Under the pieces are notes generated by a model. The model was not told where the DNA came from and ran no database searches. It saw nothing but the letters and a program-made list of their open reading frames with translations. DNA of 64,000 bases, taken from NCBI GenBank assembly GCA_024743405.1, contig JANSWP010000030.1, positions 1 to 64,000 of the forward strand. Direction: 5' to 3'. Origin of the DNA: Bacteroidota bacterium (GTDB lineage Bacteria > Bacteroidota > Bacteroidia > Chitinophagales > Saprospiraceae). The stretch's first letter is position 1, and each line of letters begins with the position of its first letter. Shown in pieces: positions 51,607 through 58,869 of the stretch. A program made the translations under genes and the position numbers.

Positions 51607-51862
51607 ATGAATATTCTAAAAAGTATTTTGACTTACCGATGCCCCAAATGCCGTTCTTCAAAATTATTTAAAGAGCCTTTAAAAATTAGGGATCCATTGG
51701 CGTGGCACCATGGTTTTTGTTTTAATTTTTGCCGCATTGATTTATTTCCGATTATTGCGAACTTCACGGTCTCTTTGGATTCATCTGAATGTGAAATACG
51801 ATAATCGCCTCAACAAAAAAACATCCGCCTCTTTCAGTAAACAAAGTGAAACAATTGAATAA
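51607..51862 (+). pseudogene. DUF983 gene with internal deletion/frameshift
   Basis: The first ~33 codons (MNILKSILTYRCPKCRSSKL) match the N-terminus of DUF983 proteins with their zinc-knuckle CPKC. Frame is then lost. From about 51711, in another frame, MVFVLIFAALIYFRLLRTSR and WIHLNVKYD match the last membrane helix and C-terminus of the same family, ending at 51862. The second cysteine pair and the first membrane helix are missing. Intact DUF983 proteins are about 120-140 residues, so this is a decayed copy. The end overlaps the MFS gene start. Confidence 0.75.
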
Positions 51863-53069
51863 AGATCAACCTACTCAACTCCAACTAGGCCTAAAAAATA
51901 ACTGGCAACAATTCAGTTTGCTTGTCCTCATCAATTCATTTGTTGGTGGTATGGTTGGTTTAGAGCGAACCATTATTCCTTCTTTGGCGGAAGTTGAATT
52001 TGGACTTGCTGCCAAAACAGCTATCCTTTCATTTATAATTGTTTTTGGAATCACCAAAGCCTCTGCTAATTACTTAATGGGTAAATTGGCAGATAAATGG
52101 GGACGCAAAAAACTCCTCATTTTAGGTTGGTTATTTGGGTTACCGGTTCCATTTTTATTGATGTATGCCCCTACTTGGAATTGGATAATTATTGCCAATA
52201 TCTTTTTGGGTCTCAATCAAGGTTTCGCCTGGTCAAGTACCGTAATCATGAAAATTGATTTGGTCGGAGAAAAAGATCGGGGGTTAGCAATGGGCATTAA
52301 TGAATTCGCAGGCTATCTCTCAGTGGGAATTTTAGCATTTTTGACAGGTTGGATTGCAACAAACTATGGATTGCGCCCCTACCCTTTTTTTATAGGTATC
52401 GGATTAGCCATACTAGGTTTTTTAGGTAGTATATTTCTGATAAAAGACACGCACAAGCATGTTAAAAAAGAAAGTTCAGATAATCAAACTCCCCTCCTAA
52501 AACACATTTTTAAAGACACTACTTTCCGAAATCCAAATTTGGCAAGTGTCTCTCAGGCAGGGTTGGTCAATAATTTAAATGACGGAATGGTTTGGGGGCT
52601 ACTGCCTATGTTTTTATTAACCAAAGATTTCAATTTAGAACAAATCGGAGTTGTCGCAGCTGTATATCCTGCCATATGGGGAATTGGTCAATTGTTCACT
52701 GGAAAAATGGCAGATCATTATTCCAAAAAACGCCTCTTGTTCTGGGGAATGTTGCTGCAAGCCGTGGCTTTGGTCGCCTTAATTTTCTCCCCTTTTTACT
52801 GGACAGATATAGTAATTGCGGCCTTATTGGGATGGGGGACTGCGATGGTTTACCCCACATTTTTGGCTGCGATTGCGGATAATACCCATCCTTCTCAAAG
52901 AGCGGAGAGTATTGGAATATTTCGGCTATGGAGAGATTTGGGCTATGCAATTGGGGCTTTACTGACGGGTATTATTGCAGATTCTTTCGGTTTAGGTGGT
53001 GCTATGGGGACGATTGCAGGCTTGACATTTTTATCAGCAGTAATTATACATCTCCGGATGGAAGTGTAA
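51846..53069 (+). CDS. MFS transporter
   Basis: A 407-residue major facilitator with about 12 hydrophobic segments. The family loop motif occurs between TM2 and TM3 (GKLADKWGRKKLLI) and again in the second half (GKMADHYSKKRLLFWG). The substrate cannot be predicted from the sequence alone. Start is GTG at 51846, inside the DUF983 remnant. It is followed by the Crp/Fnr-type box at 53120, so it is probably not part of the next transcript. Confidence 0.9.
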   Translation: MKQLNKDQPTQLQLGLKNNWQQFSLLVLINSFVGGMVGLERTIIPSLAEVEFGLAAKTAILSFIIVFGITKASANYLMGKLADKWGRKKLLILGWLFGLPVPFLLMYAPTWNWIIIANIFLGLNQGFAWSSTVIMKIDLVGEKDRGLAMGINEFAGYLSVGILAFLTGWIATNYGLRPYPFFIGIGLAILGFLGSIFLIKDTHKHVKKESSDNQTPLLKHIFKDTTFRNPNLASVSQAGLVNNLNDGMVWGLLPMFLLTKDFNLEQIGVVAAVYPAIWGIGQLFTGKMADHYSKKRLLFWGMLLQAVALVALIFSPFYWTDIVIAALLGWGTAMVYPTFLAAIADNTHPSQRAESIGIFRLWRDLGYAIGALLTGIIADSFGLGGAMGTIAGLTFLSAVIIHLRMEV

Positions 53070-53119
53070 GTCTACTTTTATTACTTTACAAAACTTCGAA
53101 AGCAAAAAAAAATCTGCTC

Positions 53120-53135
53120 TGTGATTGTAATCACA
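53120..53135. promoter_or_regulatory. Crp/Fnr-type box upstream of the second CstB-like gene
   Basis: TGTGATTGTAATCACA is a perfect 16-bp palindrome (TGTGA-N6-TCACA). Its centre is 29.5 bp before the -7 element at 53157, about -43 from the inferred start. This suits activation by a Crp/Fnr-family regulator, none of which is encoded in this window. Confidence 0.8.
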
Positions 53136-53156
53136 AAATCATCTCTTGCCCCACCC

Positions 53157-53164
53157 TATCTTTG
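53157..53164 (+). promoter_or_regulatory. Promoter -7 element of the sulfur operon
   Basis: Reads TATCTTTG (TAnnTTTG), with no recognisable -33 TTG. Leader of about 140 nt to the gene at 53311. Confidence 0.7.
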
Positions 53165-53196
53165 CATCATCAAATTAAAAAATTAAACAAATAGCC

Positions 53197-53226
53197 ATGA
53201 AATGTTGTAAAAATAGATGTCCTTGA
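53197..53226 (+). CDS. Cysteine-rich leader peptide MKCCKNRCP (uORF)
   Basis: A 9-codon ORF (ATG AAA TGT TGT AAA AAT AGA TGT CCT TGA) 33 nt after the -7 element and 84 nt before the dioxygenase start. Three of nine codons are Cys, including a tandem pair, and the end Asn-Arg-Cys-Pro-stop parallels Asn-Lys-Cys-Pro-stop of the uORF at 44119. Position and composition suggest a regulatory leader peptide responding to cysteine or sulfane sulfur; this is an inference. Confidence 0.65.
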   Translation: MKCCKNRCP

Positions 53227-53310
53227 AGAATCGACTATTTTAATTAGCAATACACAGATTCAAACAAATAAACTTTTTCCATCTAAAACATTTAAAAATA
53301 AAATCACAAA

Positions 53311-54762
53311 ATGAAAGTAGAACAAATATATACAGGCTGTCTTGCACAAGGTGCATATTATATTGAAAGCAATGGCGAAGCAGTGATTATAGATCCTTTG
53401 CGAGAAACAAAACCATACATTGAAAAATTAGAAAAAGAAGGCTCAAAATTAAAATACATTTTTGAGACTCATTTTCATGCTGATTTCGTTTCTGGACATT
53501 TAGATTTGGCAAAAAAGACGGGAGCGACTATCGTTTATGGTCCAATGGCGACAACAGACTATGACATTCATTCGGCAAAAGACGGCGAAGAATTAAAGGT
53601 TGGAAATTTGACTTTCAAAGTATTACACACACCAGGTCATACAATGGAAAGCTCAACCTTTTTATTGAAGGATGAAGAAGGAAAAGATTACGCCTTATTT
53701 ACAGGAGACACGCTTTTCTTAGGGGATGTTGGACGACCTGATTTGGCTATTAAACAAGGTGCAGTAACTAAAGAAGACTTGGCAGGCTTCCTTTTTGAAA
53801 GTCTTCGAAATAAGATTATGCCATTGGCAGATGATGTAATTGTATATCCTGCACATGGAGCTGGTTCGGCTTGTGGCAAAAATTTAAGTAAAGAAACGTG
53901 GGGTTATTTGGGTGACCAAAAAAAGACTAATTATGCACTTCGAGCAGATATGACAAAAGCAGAATTTGTAAAAGAAGTAACAGCCGGATTAACTCCTCCT
54001 CCTCAATATTTTGCGAAAAATGCCATGATGAATAAGTCGGGTTATGATTCATTTGATGAGGTCTTAGAAAGAGGTGCTATTGCATTAAACCCTGAAAAAT
54101 TTGAGGAAGTCGCTGAACAAGAAGAAGCTTTAGTTTTAGATGTTCGGACTCAAGAAGATTTTTCTAAAGGTCATATTCCAAATTCTATTTTTATTGGCTT
54201 AAATGGAAGTTTCGCTCCATGGGTTGGAGCCCTGATTACAGATATCAAACAGCCTATTTTAATTGTTGCACCTGAAGGTCAAGAGGAAGAGACCGTAATG
54301 CGACTATCGAGAGTAGGATATGATAATACATTAGGATATTTGGAAGGAGGAATAGAATCTTGGATCAAATCAGGTAAAGAAATTGATAAAATAAAATCCA
54401 TCCCTGCAGAAGAATTAGCAGAAAAAATGAATGCTAACCAAGTTGAGCACATTTTAGATGTGAGAAAACCAACTGAACACTTAGCTCAACATTTAGAAAA
54501 TGCAATGAATTTCCCATTGGATTATATCAATCACAATATGGTGAAATTGGATCGAGAAGAGACTTATTTCATCCACTGTGCAGGAGGTTATCGGTCAATG
54601 ATTGCTGCTTCAATTTTAAGAGCAAGAGGATTTGAAAACTTGGTAGATGTAGCGGGTGGATGGAAAGTAATCGAAGAGACAAATGCTCCAAAAACGGAGT
54701 TTATCTGTCCAACTAAAATGACACAAGAAACAATTGACGCTGCCGTTGAGGCAGTATTATAA
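53311..54762 (+). CDS. CstB-like persulfide dioxygenase-rhodanese fusion (copy 2)
   Basis: Paralogue of the protein at 44382-45791 with the same order: MBL-fold dioxygenase (THFHADFVSGH, HTPGHTMESS, FTGDTLFLGDVGRPDL), a central rhodanese and a C-terminal rhodanese with the active-site Cys in IHCAGGYRS. In the central domain the cysteine region reads LIVAPEGQEEE, so the Cys kept in copy 1 is gone, as in the inactive middle domain of CstB. The 483 residues include a slightly longer C-terminus. First gene of a probable sulfur operon continuing with thioredoxin and two YeeE/YedE genes. Confidence 0.94.
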   Translation: MKVEQIYTGCLAQGAYYIESNGEAVIIDPLRETKPYIEKLEKEGSKLKYIFETHFHADFVSGHLDLAKKTGATIVYGPMATTDYDIHSAKDGEELKVGNLTFKVLHTPGHTMESSTFLLKDEEGKDYALFTGDTLFLGDVGRPDLAIKQGAVTKEDLAGFLFESLRNKIMPLADDVIVYPAHGAGSACGKNLSKETWGYLGDQKKTNYALRADMTKAEFVKEVTAGLTPPPQYFAKNAMMNKSGYDSFDEVLERGAIALNPEKFEEVAEQEEALVLDVRTQEDFSKGHIPNSIFIGLNGSFAPWVGALITDIKQPILIVAPEGQEEETVMRLSRVGYDNTLGYLEGGIESWIKSGKEIDKIKSIPAEELAEKMNANQVEHILDVRKPTEHLAQHLENAMNFPLDYINHNMVKLDREETYFIHCAGGYRSMIAASILRARGFENLVDVAGGWKVIEETNAPKTEFICPTKMTQETIDAAVEAVL

Positions 54763-54796
54763 TAGTTCATGATTGATTGAGTGATTTCAAATCAAA

Positions 54797-54849
54797 AATG
54801 TGGCACATCCGGAAATAATTAGGTGATTTTATAAAGGATGTGTCGCATT
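54797..54849 (+). terminator. Hairpin between dioxygenase and thioredoxin genes
   Basis: AATGTGGCACATCC (54797-54810) pairs with GGATGTGTCGCATT (54836-54849) over 14 bp including G-U pairs, then ATTTCTT. It could be a leaky terminator or attenuator that lowers expression of the downstream genes. Confidence 0.55.
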
Positions 54850-54901
54850 ATTTCTTAAAGAATTAATCAAAATTTAACTTCGACTTTTAAATAGATATAA
54901 A

Positions 54902-55222
54902 ATGCAAAAGAAAGTTTCATTTAATGAATTGATAAATAGTGAAAAGCCTGTATTGGTGGACTTCTATGCAGATTGGTGTGGTCCATGTCAAGCGATGAGT
55001 CCTATTCTAAAAGAGGTAGCTGGTAACCTAAAGGATAAAGCTTCTATCATCAAAATTGACGTCGACAAAAACCAAGCAGTTTCTATGAAATATGGTGTTC
55101 GAGGGATTCCGACTTTTATACTTTTCCAAAATGGAGAAGTTAAATGGAGGCACTCAGGCATGACATCTGCTTTCCAATTGGAAAAAATAATTAATGAAAA
55201 TTCAAAAACTACTTCAACTTAA
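54902..55222 (+). CDS. Thioredoxin
   Basis: A 106-residue cytoplasmic thioredoxin with the active site WCGPC (DFYADWCGPCQAMSPIL), the cis-proline region RGIPTFILFQNG and a normal fold length. It lies between the persulfide dioxygenase and the sulfur transporter genes, 11 nt before the first YeeE/YedE gene. It may therefore reduce persulfides or recycle the rhodanese and transporter cysteines rather than be the main housekeeping thioredoxin. Confidence 0.95.
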   Translation: MQKKVSFNELINSEKPVLVDFYADWCGPCQAMSPILKEVAGNLKDKASIIKIDVDKNQAVSMKYGVRGIPTFILFQNGEVKWRHSGMTSAFQLEKIINENSKTTST

Positions 55223-55233
55223 AATAATACATC

Positions 55234-55815
55234 ATGATTGAATTTATAAGTCAACCCTGGCATTGGGCAGCTTCTGGAGCAATGATCGTCTTTGTTATGT
55301 TTTTACTCCTTTGGTTTGGTGGTGAATTCGGTGTTTCTGGAAACCTGCGAACAATGTGCTCCATCTTTGGAGGTGGAAAAGGATGCGAGTTTTTCGATTT
55401 CAATTGGAGAGCTCAAATCTGGAATTTAGTTTTCATTGGAGGCGCCGTCATAGGAGGCTTTATTGCCTCAAATTATCTCGCAAGTCCGGAGCCGGTTAAT
55501 ATTTCTGCCGAAACAGAAGCTTATTTAAAAACAGTTGGTATTGATACTCCTCGCACTATGGAAGAAGGAGCGGGTTTTGTGCCTAATGAAATTTATGGCA
55601 CAGAAAACGCTTTCTCATTAAGTAATCTAATTATTCTTATTATAGGTGGCTTTTTGATTGGTTTTGGAACACGTTGGGCTGGTGGTTGTACTTCTGGTCA
55701 TGCAATTAGTGGATTAGCGAACCTCCAATTACCCTCATTGATTGCCGTTATTGGATTTTTCATTGGCGGTCTTTTGATGGCTTGGGTGATTTTGCCGCAG
55801 ATTTTAACCTTATAG
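55234..55815 (+). CDS. YeeE/YedE-family sulfur transporter, larger half
   Basis: The 193-residue inner-membrane protein has four or five hydrophobic segments and the family cysteine motif GGCTSGHAISG near residue 150. YeeE/YedE (TsuA-like) proteins take up thiosulfate or related sulfane sulfur through relays of conserved cysteines. Another Cys lies in TMCSIFGGGKGCEFFDF. In many Bacteroidota the function is split between this protein and a smaller partner, which is the next gene. Confidence 0.9.
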   Translation: MIEFISQPWHWAASGAMIVFVMFLLLWFGGEFGVSGNLRTMCSIFGGGKGCEFFDFNWRAQIWNLVFIGGAVIGGFIASNYLASPEPVNISAETEAYLKTVGIDTPRTMEEGAGFVPNEIYGTENAFSLSNLIILIIGGFLIGFGTRWAGGCTSGHAISGLANLQLPSLIAVIGFFIGGLLMAWVILPQILTL

Positions 55816-55892
55816 AAAAATTGGTTACAAAGTCCCTTCTGGGATACTCCTGAGACACTATTAAACAATTTGACCATTCAACAATCATTCAA

Positions 55893-56306
55893 ATGAAATT
55901 TTTAAAATTCTTATTAACAGGTATATTATTCGGTATCGTAATGACCAAATCGGAAGCAATCAGCTGGTTCCGTATTCAGGAAATGTTTCGATTCGAAAGT
56001 TTTCATATGTATGGCATTATCGGTACAGCCGTTATTTTAGGTGCTATATTGGTTGCTATCATTAAAAAAGTAAAAGGGAAGACCATTAACGGCGATGAAA
56101 TAAAATTTAATCCCAAGACTATGTCTATACCAAGATATTTATTTGGAGGCATCCTTTTTGGATTAGGTTGGGCGATGACAGGTGCCTGCCCAGGTCCTTT
56201 ATTTACACTTCTAGGACATGGGATCTTAACCATTCTTTTGGTTATTGCCAGCGCCATTTTAGGTACCTATGTCTATGGTCGTTTACGATCTAAATTGCCA
56301 CATTAA
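55893..56306 (+). CDS. YeeE/YedE-family (DUF6691-like) sulfur transporter, smaller half
   Basis: The 137-residue inner-membrane protein has four hydrophobic segments and the motif GWAMTGACPGPLFTLLGHG, where the GACPGP cysteine is the counterpart of GGCTSG in the preceding protein. The pair probably forms one thiosulfate/sulfane-sulfur importer feeding the persulfide dioxygenase and thioredoxin. It starts 77 nt after its partner and is followed by two tandem terminators, so it closes the operon. Confidence 0.9.
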   Translation: MKFLKFLLTGILFGIVMTKSEAISWFRIQEMFRFESFHMYGIIGTAVILGAILVAIIKKVKGKTINGDEIKFNPKTMSIPRYLFGGILFGLGWAMTGACPGPLFTLLGHGILTILLVIASAILGTYVYGRLRSKLPH

Positions 56307-56394
56307 TTTGTTAATTGAGTACCAAACTAAGATTATTTCTATCAAATTTCAGTTTCTTTTGCTTGGTACTTAGTTTCTTATTTATACTTTTAAG

Positions 56395-56434
56395 AAGATT
56401 TTCTAAATTTTGTTAATTTGGAAAATCTTTTTTT
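56395..56434 (+). terminator. Rho-independent terminator of the sulfur operon (first)
   Basis: AAGATTTTC (56395-56403) pairs with GAAAATCTT (56421-56429), followed by a seven-T run. Confidence 0.8.
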
Positions 56435-56435
56435 G

Positions 56436-56460
56436 AGCCCACTTTAAAAATGGGCTTTCT
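56436..56460 (+). terminator. Rho-independent terminator (second, tandem)
   Basis: AGCCCA (56436-56441) pairs with TGGGCT (56451-56456), followed by TTCTTTATTTT. It directly follows the first terminator. Confidence 0.7.
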
Positions 56461-56520
56461 TTATTTTCTGTTGGTCAAATTCACCAGAAAACAATCATTC
56501 AAGAACTCAAGAACAACCCA

Positions 56521-57807
56521 ATGCGAAGCTCTTTTCTTTTCCTTTTCCTGCTATTTCCCATAATTATTTTTAGCCAAAATGAATCTACTTCAAAATGGAA
56601 AAAGAAGTTAGAAGATTTTAAAATTGAGCCAATTTTAGCCATTCAACTCTGGAGTTCCTACACCAATGGTATGGAAGTTTTTGATAGCGAAGAGGGAATT
56701 TATAAAGAAGTAGATGATCGATTTAATACGGAAATTCGTCGTACTAGATTAGGTATAAAAGGTCAACCTTATGAATTTCTAAAGTTTAATTTTAATGCTG
56801 CCTTAGATTTTGTAGGCCGAGATCTTTTGACGGGGCCTGTAGGAGGTGCTAATAATGGACCTTCTCCATCCTTTAGAGTTTGGAATGCCTTTGTTCAATG
56901 GCGGATTTCTCAAAAAAATGAATCTTTAAATATTACAGTAGGTTATTTTGCTCCTCAAATTGGAAGAGAAAGTATTACAGCTGCAACCAGAGTCCCCTCT
57001 ATGGAAAAATCCTGGTCTCAAAATTACCTTCGCCGTCATTTAGTGGGAACAGGACCAGGTCGAACAGCAGGCATTAACTTTGGTGGACTTCTGGGAGATA
57101 TCTCAGAAACAGTGAGTTTCAAATATGACCTTGGTATATTCAATCCTGTTTTTCATAATTATTCAGGAAATTCAACTGGTGTTAAATCTTCTCCACTTAT
57201 TGTTGGACGCTTTTTAGTCAATTTTGGAGATCCCGAATCAAAGAATTACACCCTTGGGCACAAGGTCAATTATTTTGGAAAGCGCAAAGGGTTATCCGTT
57301 GCATTTGCCGGTACGACTCAAGGTGATACCGATTTATTTGAAAAAAACCACGCCGCAGGAATGGACTTCTTATTGAATTGGGATAACCTAAATTTCGGTG
57401 GCGAATGGACTTATATGTGGCGAACCGGTAATGACCTTAATAATCAAAATTTTACAGTCAATTCACAAACAGGCTTCCTTCGGATGAGCTATAATTTAAA
57501 CCTAAAAAACGGTTATGTTTTAGAACCAGCTCTGCTTTTAGTTAAATTCAGAGGAGAAACTGATGCCGAAGCACAAAGCAATTCAGAAACTGTCAATTCA
57601 CTTTCCGGTAAAGACCAAGTTCTTAATTTTGGATTTAACTTTTACTTCAACCCAAACCTAAAACTATCCTTACACTACACTTTAAATGACGGCGACCTTG
57701 GTTCTGCTGCAGAGGGTGCTCAAATCAATAACTTCTTTGCACAATACGGAGTAGGCGCCATTCGCCGTGGAGATTGGTTGGGGTTAGGATTGGTAGCCGT
57801 TTTCTAA
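56521..57807 (+). CDS. Outer-membrane porin (phosphate-selective porin O/P-like)
   Basis: The 428-residue protein has a signal peptide (LFLFLLFPIIIFSQ) followed by a barrel-like series of amphipathic strands (FNTEIRRTRLGIKGQPYEFL, RVWNAFVQWRISQ, LKLSLHYTLNDGDLG) and a C-terminal aromatic residue (LGLVAVF), as in outer-membrane barrels. The RRTRLGIKG and ITVGYFAPQIGRES words are characteristic of the OprO/OprP-type family. The substrate could be phosphate or another anion; proximity to sulfur uptake genes hints at a sulfur oxyanion, which is speculative. Confidence 0.85.
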   Translation: MRSSFLFLFLLFPIIIFSQNESTSKWKKKLEDFKIEPILAIQLWSSYTNGMEVFDSEEGIYKEVDDRFNTEIRRTRLGIKGQPYEFLKFNFNAALDFVGRDLLTGPVGGANNGPSPSFRVWNAFVQWRISQKNESLNITVGYFAPQIGRESITAATRVPSMEKSWSQNYLRRHLVGTGPGRTAGINFGGLLGDISETVSFKYDLGIFNPVFHNYSGNSTGVKSSPLIVGRFLVNFGDPESKNYTLGHKVNYFGKRKGLSVAFAGTTQGDTDLFEKNHAAGMDFLLNWDNLNFGGEWTYMWRTGNDLNNQNFTVNSQTGFLRMSYNLNLKNGYVLEPALLLVKFRGETDAEAQSNSETVNSLSGKDQVLNFGFNFYFNPNLKLSLHYTLNDGDLGSAAEGAQINNFFAQYGVGAIRRGDWLGLGLVAVF

Positions 57808-58051
57808 TTTCACCACAACCTTTAATCAAAGTAGTAGGGCATCAATAAAACTATTTTAATAGTTTCCTTGTAGTATTCTTTTCAAAATGAATTATCATTA
57901 ATTCATTATTATAGGGTTTTCTCATAAAAATAAATTCATTCAAAAACCGTCCAAAAGTTTGAAAATCACTAAAACGGATTTTCATGAGAAATCCCTTATC
58001 ATTATTATTTTCACGCCTTTTTTCTAAAATCACTAACACATCAATTTCAGC
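57808..58051. other. Gap with an imperfect inverted repeat
   Basis: No credible gene. AGGGTTTTCTCAT (57913-57925) is inverted at 57984-57996 with one mismatch, spaced by 58 nt. Function unknown. Confidence 0.4.
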
Positions 58052-58543
58052 ATGAATAATAGACTTGAATTGAGCTTAGTAAGTATTGGCGAGCCTTTAC
58101 CTAATTTGTCATTAGAAGGTATCTATGAACAAGAAGTCCCACAAAAAAATGATTTTATTGGCAAGCCTTTATTAATTCTTTTTTTCAGTTTAGGGTGTCC
58201 AGGATGTTTAGGAAGAGCCATTCCTTATGCCAATCGAATTGTTTATGAAAACGGAGCGAATATAAATGTCTTAGGGATTCACACTAATTTTGAAGCCATT
58301 GACTTCCCTAGCGAAAAATTCGAAAAAGCAAAAATTGATTATCATATTCGGTTTCCATTTTTTATAGACAAAAACTATGATACCACTTTTCTGAATTATG
58401 GAGCAGGTGGAACCCCTCATTGGATTTTAGTCGAAAAGAATGGGAATGTTTTTTATTCTATTTTTGGCTCTGACCCCAATAATGCCCTTTTGCGGTTGGA
58501 TTTAAGAATTACGGAACTTTTACAAAAAAATACTAATACATGA
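58052..58543 (+). CDS. Redoxin / thioredoxin-like protein
   Basis: The 163-residue protein has a thioredoxin/peroxiredoxin-like fold (AhpC/TSA-Redoxin type): LLILFFSLGCPGCLGRAI carries a CPGC motif at the active-site position, followed by NVLGIHTNFEAID and GGTPHWILVEKNGNVFYS with the cis-Pro. No signal peptide, so cytoplasmic. The CPGC spacing suggests a disulfide reductase or thiol peroxidase; the substrate is unknown. The stop overlaps the next start (ATGA), implying co-translation with the small zinc-ribbon protein. Confidence 0.85.
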   Translation: MNNRLELSLVSIGEPLPNLSLEGIYEQEVPQKNDFIGKPLLILFFSLGCPGCLGRAIPYANRIVYENGANINVLGIHTNFEAIDFPSEKFEKAKIDYHIRFPFFIDKNYDTTFLNYGAGGTPHWILVEKNGNVFYSIFGSDPNNALLRLDLRITELLQKNTNT

Positions 58544-58824
58544 ATCTTTTAAATTCTCTTTTAAATCTTTTAAAGAAAAAAGAACCTCAATCCAAAAATA
58601 ATCACCCAGAAGGGGTTTGTCCTAACTGTTGGGGGAGACATGAATATGGCGGACAATTTTTTGAAGCTGTCAAAAATAATAATTTTGATGTGAATAGCAA
58701 AAGTCAAAATGTAGGGTGGGTTCAGGATTATGCCAATAAACACTTGACAGGTATTCAATTAATGAATGAAGATGATCATTCGGTCTGTCAAAAATGTAAG
58801 GTCACCTATAAGCCAACTGCTTAA
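58540..58824 (+). CDS. Small double-CxxC (zinc-ribbon-like) protein
   Basis: A 94-residue soluble protein with two CxxC pairs about 60 residues apart: GVCPNCWGRHEYGG and HSVCQKCKVTYK. This is a plausible zinc-ribbon with a long insert (FFEAVKNNNFDVN, VGWVQDYANKHL). I do not recognise a named family. It is translationally coupled to the redoxin gene, which suggests a shared thiol or metal role. Confidence 0.75.
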   Translation: MNLLNSLLNLLKKKEPQSKNNHPEGVCPNCWGRHEYGGQFFEAVKNNNFDVNSKSQNVGWVQDYANKHLTGIQLMNEDDHSVCQKCKVTYKPTA

Positions 58825-58846
58825 AATTCACGGCAACGTGATTTTT
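58823..58846 (+). terminator. Rho-independent terminator
   Basis: AAAATTCACG (58823-58832) pairs with CGTGATTTTT (58837-58846) around a GCAA tetraloop, with one mismatch and a T-run inside the right arm. Confidence 0.65.
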
Positions 58847-58869
58847 ATGTCCGGACTAAAACGAAACAT

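Noticed and set aside
57851-58039. 62-codon minus-strand frame between porin and redoxin
   Set aside because: Low-complexity lysine/asparagine composition, overlaps an inverted repeat, no family similarity seen.
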